A stretch of DNA of 64,000 bases from Macrostomum hystrix (lineage: Eukaryota > Platyhelminthes > Macrostomidae). Shown piece by piece: positions 1 through 10,338 of this stretch; position 1 is the stretch's first letter, and every line of letters starts with the position of its first letter. Location of the stretch: positions 1,674,001 to 1,738,000 of the forward strand of contig CATNEN010000032.1 in NCBI GenBank assembly GCA_950097015.1, written 5' to 3'. Under the pieces are notes generated by a model. That model did not search any database. It was not told where the DNA came from and worked only from the letters and a program-made list of their open reading frames with translations. The position numbers were made by a program, and so were the translations under genes.

Positions 1-895
1 AGACAGACAGACAGACAGACACTTGCAGACAGGCACTGGGCATAAATTGAAATTGGCACAGCGAAGCTTACCCATTTTTGTCCTGCGAAAAAAAACAACT
101 CAGGTGGGCTTGAAAAGGACTCTAAGAATGGGCAGGCTCGGAGCTGAATCAAGGCAGAATTTTTAGGCTGACTTTTTAGGCAGCCGGGGCAGATTGGAGG
201 AGGACGAAATATTTTAAACTGCAGCCCATTGGTGAGCAGCCTTTGATCTATCGTCACCTGGCGCACGGACCGGTGTGATGCAAATTAGTCGAATTGCCTG
301 CATCCAGCTAATCATTTTCAAATTGCTTTTTTAATGAAACAGAAAATGAAAACGCGCCTGAATGCGAAGTACATTGTCAAGTGTACTCGCTTGATCATTT
401 GGATCGGGATTTGGGATTAAAATAATGGGGATTTCAGGAATTCTGGATTTCAGCAACTGGGTATCCGGAGTGAACTCTCAGTCTTGTTTTGTTACTAGAG
501 TCCTCAGTGTTTACTCCCTGAGGGAACAATCTCCCAGCTTGACAATTTGAGGAGCTGAAAGCAGCTAGGTGTTCAATTTTTTTTCTATCTCCTGGAATTG
601 GCGGAGGACAACTCCCCCAGAAAATAGGACTGCCTCGCTAGCGCAGGTGCGTAGAAAATTCACAAGAGTCGCCACTGAAAAAAGATTTCCGTAATTGTCG
701 CAACGGTGCACGGCGCTAGAATCTAGAACAAGTAATCTGCTGGACCAGTTCTCAGCATTCTGGACATTCCGGACTGATGAGCAGAGCAAGTAGAAAAGCT
801 GAGAAAATTTGAACCAAAACTGAACTCACTCGCGCCTGCTGTTGTTAATCTCCACGATTTAGGGATCGTTGCAGAGCAAAATCGTAGTAGGGTTT
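1..895. other. 3' flank of IARS2, non-coding
   Basis: The first 20 bases are an AGAC tetranucleotide run cut off by the window edge. The rest is unique sequence with no ORF that resembles a known protein. It lies downstream of the minus-strand IARS2 gene. Confidence 0.5.
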
Positions 896-1352
896 TTAAA
901 CGGAATCGTACCAGGATTCGAATGCATAATCACACCAGGATTCGAAGTACGAATCGTACCAGGATTCGAGGTAGTACGAATCGTACCAGGATTCGAGGTA
1001 GTACGAATCGTACCAGGATTCGAGGTAGTAAGAATCGTACCAGGATTCGAGGTAGTAAGAATCGTACCAGGATTCGAGGTAGTAAGAATCGTACCAGGAT
1101 TCGAGGTAGTAAGAATCGTACCAGGATTCGAGGTAGTAAGAATCGTACCAGGATTCGAGGTAGTAAGAATCGTACCAGGATTCGAGGTAGTAAGAATCGG
1201 TCCAGGATTCGAAGGCAGAATCGTACCAGGATTTAAAAGCAGAATCGTACCAGGATTTAAAAGCAGAATTCTAGCAGGATTCGAATGCAGAATCGTACCA
1301 GGATTCGAATGCAGAATCGTACCAGGATTCGAATGCAGAATCGTACCAGGAT
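896..1352. repeat. 27-bp minisatellite
   Basis: About 18 units, 27 bp in the centre and 21 bp at both edges. Each unit holds ATCGTACCAGGATTCGA. GAATC and GATTC, seven bases apart, could pair as a small hairpin in every unit. The stop-free reading frame (a 9-residue repeat) has only a TTG as possible start and is not judged a gene. Confidence 0.9.
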
Positions 1353-1995
1353 ACGTACTTCAAATGTAAATCCATCTAGCAACTAATGCAAACAACAAAA
1401 ACGGACACAATGCACTAATTTGAATTTCTAAATTTGGTGGCAGAATATAATCTAGGCTGCTTGCTGATGGCAACTGGTTTATATGAAATAAATAACAGAT
1501 GAAAGTAGATCAACTGGGATATTGTTAAAGCTAATTGGAGTCCAGATTGGAGGCTCACATCAAAGCTGCTAAAGGACTTATCAGGGTGACAAACAAAACT
1601 AAGTATGCTCGAAAACAATTTACCCTCCATTGAGCACACGACAATCGGTTTTCTTAATTTAGACAGCAAAGGATTATGTTCTTGTTGATAAGTAATAGAT
1701 AAACTAAACATCTGAAAATTTCACAAAAATCACGTCTTTTTGTAAAGTAAGTTTTTACTAAGAAGCCGAAAAAACACCAGCTGAAACTTCCATATAAGGT
1801 AAGATTGTACTTTTTGAGTGCATGTTCGAATGATTAAATTTCGGATTGATCATGAAATTTCGGATTGATCACCAACTTTTAGGCTCGTGGAATTTCGGGT
1901 TAGTAAATATTCGGCCACCCATTTGATTCCGCAGTTTTCTATTGACAACTTCAGCTTTCACCGGAAGCAAATTGTGAAACATGTTGGAAATAGAG
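1353..1995. other. Spacer downstream of IARS2
   Basis: AT-rich unique sequence directly after the IARS2 stop codon, which probably includes the 3' UTR. A short direct repeat (ATTTCGGATTGATCA) occurs twice near 1838-1870. Nothing else recognisable. Confidence 0.4.
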
Positions 1996-4900
1996 TCATC
2001 TTCTAGTCACCGTTTTCTTCTCGCCATCGCCGACCGTCGCCCAACCGTCGACCAAGAACTCGGCGCACTGCCGGCACAGATCGCCACCAACTCCTCGGCT
2101 TTCATCATCGACGGATGCGCGGGCGTCATCGGCAACGCGTCGACGGCATCTGGGACACTCGGCGAGGCAGTCGGACGTCGACTCGACCGAGATGCCGATT
2201 TCACCGAGTTCGACGTCGTTCAGCAGTCGTTCGCCGACAATTCGCTCTGGATCGGCGACAATTTCAACCACCGAACAGCGCAATAGTTCAGCCAGCCTCC
2301 CAAATCGAGGATCTTCCTCCGATCTTTGCCAGGCGTCTGCGTCGATGCTCAGCAGAAACTGCCAGCCCGGGCCGATGGGCCTCAGCGTCACCCTGGCTGG
2401 CGCTGAAGCCGCCGACGCTTCATCGTTGGAGCAGGCGTCAAATGCAGACGAGCGCAGGCGGAGCAGGCCCAGCAGCCTGGCGCCGGACAGGCGCGAATAA
2501 TCCCCACTGTCTATGGTCAAACCGTCCGGAGCGGCAAATCTCCAGGCCTCCAGGCAGACGCTGGCCGGAGTGTCGGACGACCTGCCACCGAAGCCGTCCG
2601 GTCTGTAGGCCAGCACAGCCGAGTAGACTTCCTCGGCCAGGTGAGGCATCAGCGGCGCGATGGCCAGGGTGACAACTCGCAGCGACTCCCACAGAGCCAG
2701 CTGAGCTGAGCGTCTCAGAGCAGAGTCGGCCGGGAAGCAGTACAGGCGGTGCTTCACCCCGGCCAGGTAGGGCCCGGCCGCCTGTGACAGCAGCTGTTCC
2801 AGGTGGCGACAGACGGCGCCGGTGTCGCAGGAGCTGTAGGCGGCTTCAACGGAGTCGACGAATTGTCGCAGCAGCGCCAGGTAGCCAAGGTCGGCCGGAT
2901 GGCAGATCAGGGCTGAGGGAGACTGCTCAGGCAGGTCGGCAACGCAGCCAACAAGGAAGCGCAGGTGATTGCGCAATCGACGCACGTGACCGTCGGCGTT
3001 GGCCAGGAGGCAATCGCCGATCTCCGGGCGCACGCCGAGGCCGGCGTTGGCAGCCCAGTAGCGGAGACAGTCGGCACCGTAGAGACGGAGAACCTGGGGT
3101 CACGTGATGGACGGTTTCAAGTAATTGGACTCGATTTCTACTAGATTGACTCGTAGGCTGTTTGGTAGATTGTTAGATAATTTGGTAGGTTGAATTGTAG
3201 ATTATTGGGTAGGCTGATTGGTAGGTTCTTTGGTAGGTTGATTGGTAGATTATTGAGTAGGTTGGGTTTGATAGTTTTTGTGAGGGCCATTGTGCATAGA
3301 TTAATTGCATATCGGTTATGAGTCGGTGACAATAAAGTTCAGAGAAGATGATCACAAGTGAGTTGATCATTCACGAATTCACTAATTATCATTCGCGGAA
3401 ACTTTCGAAAGATAAGTAGAATTTTATTAATTAGCTACACGAAAAAGCGAACAGAAAGACTTCAAAGGAAACTGGGGACTTCAATTTCCTCATTTTTAGG
3501 AGTTAATCAGAGGCCAATGCTCTCTATGTGAGGATGAAATTTGGGGATATCAAATGATTAGTGATCATTAGTATTGTCACAGTTTTATCCAGCTCTGAGA
3601 CTCTGAGAAAGGAAATTAGAGATTGGAACACATTCAGAAGTCGACGAATTGAATGAAGGAAACTAGTATTATGGGGTGCAAACATCTAACAAATCCATTA
3701 GATTGAGGAAAATGGGACGCGATGCGACACTGGAGAGATGAGACTGGGAGAGATGAGACACGGGGGAGATGAGACACGGCAGAGATGAGACACGGGAGAG
3801 ATGAGACAGGAGAGATGAGACACGTGGGAGATGAGACACAGGAGAGATGAGACACGGGAGAGATGAGACACGGGGGAGATGAGACACGGGAGAGATGAGA
3901 CACGGGAGAGATGAGACACGGGAGAGATGAGACAGGAGAGATGAGACACGGGAGAGATGAGACAGGAGAGATGAGACACGGGAGAGATGAGACAGGAGAG
4001 ATGAGACAGGAGAGATGAGACACGGGAGAGATGAGACACGGGAGAGATGAGACACGGGAGAGATGAGACACGGGAGAGATGAGACACGGGAGAGATGAGA
4101 CATGGGAGAGATGAGACACGGGAGAGATGAGACAGGAGAGATAAGACACGGGAGAGATGAGACATGGGAGAGATGAGACAGGAGAGATGAGACACGGGAG
4201 AGATGAGACAGGAGAGATGAGACACGGGAGAGATGAGACATGGGAGAGATGAGACACGGGAGAGATGAGACATGGGAGAGATGAGACACGGGAGAGATGA
4301 GACACGGGAGAGATGAGACATGGAAGAGATGAGACACGGGAGAGATGAGACACGGGAAAGATGAGACAGGAGAGAGATGAGACAGGGGAGAGATGAGACA
4401 GGGCACAGATGAGACAGGAGAGAGATAAGACAGGGAAGAGATGAGACACGGTAGGTAGGAAGATTGTCTGCAAGCTGGGAAAACAACCTGCTCGGGATCC
4501 ACCACATTGCCGAGTGACTTGGACATCTTCCTGCCGGTCTCGTCCACTGTGAAGCCGTGCACAGCCAGCGTCTTGTAGGGTGCCCGGCGGGCCAGAGCCA
4601 CCGAGAGCAGCAGCGAGCTGGAGAACCAGCCGCGGAACTGGTCCTGGCCTTCAACGCACAGCGACGCCTGACCGTCGGCGTCCAGATCGTCGGCTTCGGT
4701 GGCCGTCAGCCACGACAGACCGCTGTCCATCCAGATGTCGAAGATGTCTCCGCGTTTCACCAGGCGACGATTCTGCAGCTCCGGCGAGCCGAACTGCTTA
4801 GCCAGTTGATCGGCCGGCAGCTCAAACCAGGCGTCTGCGTTGCCTGGCAACCGGCCGACGTGCTCGGCGAAGCGGCGAGTCAGTTCGGAGTCGTAGACCG

Positions 4901-7884
4901 GTTCGCCGTTGGATTCTGAGGCGCCAATGTCGGATGGAAGTGAGCACAAACAGGAATTTCTTTGAATTTTAGCGAATTCACGGGCTGGGATTGCATAAGA
5001 CAAGACAGGGATCCGATCTCACCTGATCCCATCTCAAACTATAAGTGACTCGATGCACTTACATGAGATAGGATGTAAAAAATATGAAATTAAAGAAGCA
5101 CTCCAATTTCAATACTCGTTAGAGTGCGGAAATACGTCAGTGTGTAAACAGGCGCGAAAAAGTATTGTGCACAATACTACACCTATTAATGGGTGCAGAA
5201 TGGGATGGGATCATGTGAGATGGGGTCAGGTGAGATGGGATCGAGTGAGATTAGATCAGTTTAAATTGGATCAGGTGAGATGGGATCAGTTGAGATGGGA
5301 TCAGTTGAGATGGGATCAGTTGAGATGGGATCAGTTGAGATGGGATCAGTTGAGATGGGATCAGTTGAGATAGGATCAGTTGAGATGGGATCAGTTGAGA
5401 TGGGATCAGTTGAGATGGGATCAGTTGAGATAGGATCAGTTGAGATGGGATCGAGTGAGACAAGACTAAGTGAGATAGGAAAATTTATTTGGGAGGGGAT
5501 AAGGTAAGAAAGAATTTGCGTATTAGTATTACCTGATGAAAAACAAATCAATCAGCGTGAGAACAATAGCCTACCGTCGTAGAGCACAGGAATGGGCACG
5601 CCGTGCACCCGCTGCCTGCTGATGCACCAGTAGGGCCGGGCAGCCACAAACGCCCGCATCGCCCCGGCCTCCCTCTCCGGCAGGATGCGGACGCTGTCCA
5701 GGGCCGCTATCGCCTGGTCCTTGAGAGCTGCGGTGTCCAGAAACCACTGGACTGGAGGCGCGCAGCATCACCGGCTTGCCAGTGCGCCAGTCGTACGGGT
5801 AGCTGTGGGTCAGCGGCTCCAGGTGCGCCAGGCGATCTCGGCGACGCAGCCAATCCAGCACCGCGCCAGATCCGTCAGTGAGGCAGTGCAGATCGTTCAG
5901 CTCGGCTGCCGCGGTCGGCCCGACCGACTCAACCAGGCTGGCGCCGCCGTAGCGGCCCGCCTCGGTTACTATGGAAACCATCGGCAGGCGGAGGCGGCTG
6001 CCGAGTTGAAAATCTTCGCGTCCGTGCGCTGGAGCCACGTGGACAAGGCCAGTGCCCTTGTCCTCGGTCACGTGATCAGAGGGCACAACCGGACACTCGG
6101 CGTCCTGGAGTGTGGGGATTAACATCCGGCTTGCCTAGCTTGACTTCCCTCAATGGGCCTACAAAACAACAGAGTAAACTTAAACTACCAGCCCAAACTA
6201 CTGAAAATACCCTACCCCAAACTATCTACAGACTACCCCAAACTATCTACAGACTACCCCAAACTAGCAACACCCTACCCCAAACTAGCAACACCCTACC
6301 CCAAACTACCAACACCCTACCCCAAACTACCAACACCCTACCCCATACTACCAACACCCTACCCCAAACTACCAACACCCTACCCCAAACTACCAACAAT
6401 CTACCCCATACTACCAACACCCTACCCCTACCCCTACACCCTAACCCTACACCCTACTACGTGTTTAGGGTAACCCTAAATACTCAACACGAGTCCACTG
6501 ACACTGAACGGATGTCTATAGGTGGCGCCAACCAGCGCGTCAGCGGAAAACTCGGCCACCAGCTGTCCGACTTCGCTGTCATCGCGAAAGCCGCGCCAGT
6601 GAGCGCCGACAACGGCCGTCCGACCGTCTGGCAGGCGGCGAAGCGCGTAACGCATCTCCTGACTGACGGCTACAGCGACATTGGCTGGCAGAGTCCAAGG
6701 AGTTGTAGTCCAAACCAGCAGGTGATGCTGACCGTCATAGCGAAGCGGCGAGTCGGCTGGCAAGTCTGCGCGGAGTCGAGCCAACGGCATGAGGACGAAG
6801 GCGCTGTCGGATTTGTGATCATCGCGATATTCCAACTCGGCTTCGGCCAGAGCGGTTCCGGAACTGTCCGACCAGTGTACGGGCAGGAAGCTGCGATAGA
6901 CCAGGCCGAGGCGGTGCAGCTGGTCGAAGGCCAACAGCTGGCGGGCCTGGTACTGCGGCGCCATGGTCTCGTAGTGGGCCGCTGAGGCGCTGAGAATTCC
7001 CCACTCCTGGAAGGCTGCCTTTTGCTCCGAGATGCAACGATCGGCGAATGCTCTGCGAGGGGAATTCGGGGAAGATAAAATGTTGGGATCTGAACGGTGG
7101 GATATGAGGATCTAGAAGGTTAGAATATCTTCTTTGAGGACTTTGGAAGTTGGAGGGGCAAAGTCTAGGATCTTGGATGTTCGAGGATTTAACATGAGGA
7201 TCTAGGAGGTAAGATAATTTGATTTGAGGATCTGGGAGTTTAGATGACTTGATTCGAGTATCTGGGAGGTTAGAATCTTTTTTAGGATCTGGGAGTTATA
7301 AGGATTTAACTTGAGAAACAGAACAGAATAGAATATTTTATTTCAGGATCTGGGAGTTATGAGGATTTAACTTGAGAAACAAATGGGAGTTTAGAGAGAG
7401 GATTTAATAATGAGATCTGAGAGGCTAGATATCGAATTTGAGGATCGAGATTTAGGTATTTAATATGCTTTATATATTAAAACCTGGCTCTTAGTCGAAT
7501 GCTTTTGGCAGCTGAGCACTGTCTCTCATGTTTTCCACCGACAGCATCGGCCGCAGCAGCCGACGCCTTCAACTCAATGGGCAGGCCGTGACAATCCCAG
7601 CCGAGACGGAATCGCACTTGACGGCCGCGCATCAGCTGATAGCGACTGGCGGCATCCTTCAGCACCTTGTTGAGCGTGTGGCCAACGTGCGGCCGGCCGT
7701 TGGCGTAGGGCGGACCGTCGTGCAAGCTGAAGATGCCGCCGGCGCTGCCGCGACGTGTCTTTAACTGCCAGTCGTAGGCTTCGGCCCATAGACGTCGGAT
7801 TCTGTCAGCCTGCTCCGGACCGTGCGGGGGTCGCCTGACAGGGATGACAAATTTAGGCAGGTTCAGCGATGCCCGATAGCTCAT
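1996..7884 (-). CDS. IARS2: Isoleucyl-tRNA synthetase, mitochondrial (5 exons, one apparent frameshift)
   Basis: Charges mitochondrial tRNA-Ile with isoleucine and hydrolyses misacylated Val-tRNA. Exons (5' to 3'): 7884-7484, 7052-6503, 6104-5575, 4915-4488, 3093-1996, all with GT-AG borders and matching phases. The class I signature HVGH is at residues 66-69, in [15 protein letters not shown], followed by [10 protein letters not shown]. The editing domain has [13 protein letters not shown] and [25 protein letters not shown] lies near residue 623. The last exon holds the anticodon-binding domain and a C-terminal zinc site (CPRC...CRQC). After removing one surplus base near 5749-5750 the product is 1001 residues, close to the animal enzyme. 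The ATG at 7884 leaves almost no presequence. The frame stays open upstream behind a possible acceptor (CTTCAG) to a stop near 7965, so a 5' exon with the targeting peptide may be missing. Each intron except the first, which is degenerate, holds a clear tandem array. Confidence 0.95.
3140..3265. repeat. Imperfect GGTAGGTTGATT array
   Basis: Degenerate repeats of about 12 bp around GGTAGGTTGATT and GGTAGATTATTG, in IARS2 intron 4 a few dozen bases downstream of the exon 5 acceptor in window coordinates. Confidence 0.6.
3725..4450. repeat. 14/16-bp minisatellite in IARS2 intron 4
   Basis: About 45 units of AGAGATGAGACACGGG (16 bp) mixed with a 14-bp form AGAGATGAGACAGG. It begins about 35 bp from the exon 4 donor. 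In the gene's sense direction it is pyrimidine-rich. All three minus-strand frames are nearly free of stops, giving spurious long ORFs fused to exon 4. Confidence 0.95.
5195..5465. repeat. 15-bp minisatellite in IARS2 intron 3
   Basis: About 17 units of GAGATGGGATCAGTT with few changes. Confidence 0.95.
6212..6465. repeat. 21-bp minisatellite in IARS2 intron 2 with telomere-like end
   Basis: About 11 units of a 21-bp repeat made of ACTACCAACACCCTACCCCA. It ends in CCCTACCCCTACCCCTACAC and CCCTAACCCTACACCCTA, which resemble the CCCTAA telomere strand but are irregular and short. Confidence 0.85.
7070..7445. repeat. Degenerate repeat in IARS2 intron 1
   Basis: About a dozen loosely matching blocks built on GAGGATCTGGGAG and GTTAGA, spaced roughly 25-45 bp. 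An old or decaying minisatellite filling most of the intron. Confidence 0.6.
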
Positions 7885-7934
7885 GCTTGCGTTGACTATG
7901 CCGTTGGTTGAGGCCGCAGCGGCGGGCGCCCCTG

Positions 7935-8097
7935 AAGTACCAGTTAAATTACAATTGCAGCCTTACACATGAAAGGGGTAGGTGCAAGAGTGCCACCAAG
8001 AATACATCCCGCACAAGTTCAGAAGGCGCAATTGGCACCAATTCTCTCATCCCACATTTTGGCGGGGGGCGAGCGTGCTAGTCTAGTATACTAGTTT
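7935..8097. other. Spacer upstream of IARS2
   Basis: Presumed 5' region of IARS2. It ends in a partial copy (from about 8050) of the motif GTATACTA...CTAACACGG that is then duplicated in the next repeat. Confidence 0.35.
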
Positions 8098-8604
8098 AAT
8101 AAAGTTCTAACACGGGGCGGTGGCAAGCGGGCTAGTCTTGTATACTAAGTTAACTAAGTCCTAACACGGGTCGGGGGGCAAGCGTGATAGTCTAGTATAC
8201 TAATTTAAGGTGGTTCTAGCTTAGTTTTTTAAACAAAATTCGTCGTATATTTTATATATGAGTTTAAAGGGTGTTAGGCTCCAGAGTGCAAATCCCTGAT
8301 CCCCCCTGACAGAAGGGGGTTAGTTTGCTAGTCTAGGATAAAAACGAATGAATAAAGTTCTAACACGGGGCGGTGGCAAGCGGGCTAGTCTTGTATACTA
8401 AATTAACTAAGTCCTAACAAGGGTCTGGGGGGCAAGCGTGATAATCTAGTATACTAATTTAAGGTGGTTCTAGCTGAGTTTTTTTAACAAAATCCGTCGT
8501 ATATTTTATATATGAGTTTAAAGGGTGTTAGGCTCCAGAGTGCAAATCCCTGATCCACCCTGACAGAAGGGGGTTAGTTTGCTAGTCTAGGATAAAAACG
8601 AATG
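8098..8604. repeat. 253-bp tandem duplication
   Basis: Positions 8098-8350 and 8351-8604 are near-identical head-to-tail copies with a few substitutions and 1-2 bp indels. Each contains two shorter sub-repeats of about 60 bp built on CTAGTCTAGTATACTAA and GTTCTAACACGGG. A third partial sub-repeat precedes copy 1. No ORF. Confidence 0.9.
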
Positions 8605-9485
8605 AACTAGCCATAACAGTAACAATCAAGTGAAAACTAATAAATAACTGACACATAGAAGAACAAATTCTGAAATTCGCTTTCTAAACAGCACTATATA
8701 GACTCGAATATGCGTATTGATAATGTTAAACGATGAGTAGCATCGTTTGTTTATTTTGTTCATCATTTTTTAGGCTTAGGATTACATAGCGCCAAAAAAT
8801 AAAAAAGATATAAACCAAACAAAAAGCGGCTAATAGTTCCGTGTGAATAAGAAACTTCAGTGACTGATGCGCATTGGATTCAGCAGGAGTCTATGCACTA
8901 CTGATCGCTGTTGTACTCGTAGATGCTAAAAAACAAAGCAGCGGAACTACAAGGTTAAAACGCAGTGAATTTTTTATAGAGTAATTTAATATTTCAGCCT
9001 GTGTCGTCACTAAGAAATAGAGAATTGATAAGACAATAACGACATACTCAGCTACAGAGCTAGATGTGCATTGATGTATTTTTCAGGTAGCTGACTAAAT
9101 TTCAAAGAACATAAATTGCGACAAGCTGACTAGCTTACAGGAGTACATGCACAGAAAAGCCTGATAAGCCTGAAAAGGGGGTAAAAGTATTAAAAACGTA
9201 TTTTATAAGTGAACAATACGCGAATCTAAAACTAATTCGCACTACAACTATGTGACCTTTAACAAGATTATTATTTTAGTGCTCCTGATGTATATTATGC
9301 TGCAGAAAATCACATGAGGACACAGATAGGCATAGGTATTAGCTATGACGAAACAGTAATCGAGATGGATAAATCATTGTTTCAGAAAAAATGAATAAAA
9401 TGTACTCTTTTATAGCACTACAAATAGTAGGTTTCATGATGCATTTGGGTTAAAATTACAGTTATACAGCCCGTGGCTCAGGCTA
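8605..9485. other. AT-rich spacer
   Basis: Intergenic sequence between PICALM and IARS2. No ORF, repeat or conserved motif recognised. Confidence 0.4.
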
Positions 9486-9492
9486 CACACTA

Positions 9493-9720
9493 GGCAGCTT
9501 GAAGCCCAGTGGTTAGAACTTCATACTTCTGACCGTGACATCGGGAGTTCGAGTCTCAGCCCAAGGGAGGCAATTTGCACCCTTGAGCATGACACTTAAT
9601 TCGACAGTGCCTTAGTTCAAATTGATGTAATATGGGTACCAGCATCAGTTGGGGTAGACATTTAGGCGGGTGTGGCGGCCTTCTCAGTCCACGGACTGAA
9701 CAGCTGTACAGAGTCCAAAA
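9493..9720 (+). mobile_element. tRNA-derived SINE, copy 1
   Basis: The head reads AAGCCCAGTGG (A-box-like) followed after about 30 bp by GAGTTCGAGTC (B-box-like), the internal RNA polymerase III promoter layout of tRNA-derived SINEs. A tRNA-unrelated body follows and the right side becomes A/T-rich (TTTAAAAAATTAGTTAAA). The head and the start of the body match a second copy near 29004. Flanking target duplications were not clear. Confidence 0.7.
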
Positions 9721-9724
9721 ACTT

Positions 9725-10338
9725 GCTTTAAAAAATTAGTTAAATCGTTAAAGCGATAGAATAGAAAAGCAACTTGTACTAAAAACGATTGTGTAAATCT
9801 GACGGAAATGTGCGAGAAAAAATCCTTCGAAACTGAAAATTTCCAGAGGGAATTTCAAATATTCTGGCTCTAAAAATTTATATAAATTGTAAAATTATAA
9901 AAGTTATATCACATAGCAGTGAAACAAAACTAAAAGCTGAGATTCAAAATAAAGTAAGACGTTAAAAAACTGACTAGACTTTTAAAAGCATATTTAGTAA
10001 AGTTTGTTTGCGAATGAATTATGCATATTTTGCGAAGGATTCGATTTTTTGCTGACAAGAATAGATGCCTTAATAATAAAATGCACGCCAAGCACACAGT
10101 GGCTAGATAAGCGTGCCAACTTGCTACTAGTAGTAGAAACACATGCTTATGAGCACTATTTTTAATTAACGCAATTTGATTTGAGTTGAATAGCTAGCTA
10201 GAGCTAAAAATGACTAGATTATATAGATAGATATCGTCTTGTCCTTTCTTAAATTTCAAGCGATTCGATTGTTGCTAAGATCAGCGACCACAGACTGGCA
10301 AATTCTCTTTCCATGTACTCCCCGATTTAGCCGGCTGT
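9725..10338. other. Spacer and probable 3' UTR of PICALM
   Basis: AT-rich sequence downstream of the PICALM stop codon. No canonical polyadenylation signal was identified with confidence on the minus strand. Confidence 0.35.

Noticed and set aside
869-1369. 166-codon repeat protein
   Set aside because: Starts with TTG, consists of a 27-bp tandem repeat, no promoter or homologue.
1996-7884. IARS2 locus as a processed or dead pseudogene because of the frameshift
   Set aside because: Introns are retained, all catalytic motifs are intact and only one base disturbs the frame, so an assembly error or recent allele is more likely.
9493-9570. Functional tRNA gene
   Set aside because: A and B box motifs are present but the acceptor and anticodon stems do not pair, and the similarity continues past the tRNA part into a second copy elsewhere, as in a SINE.
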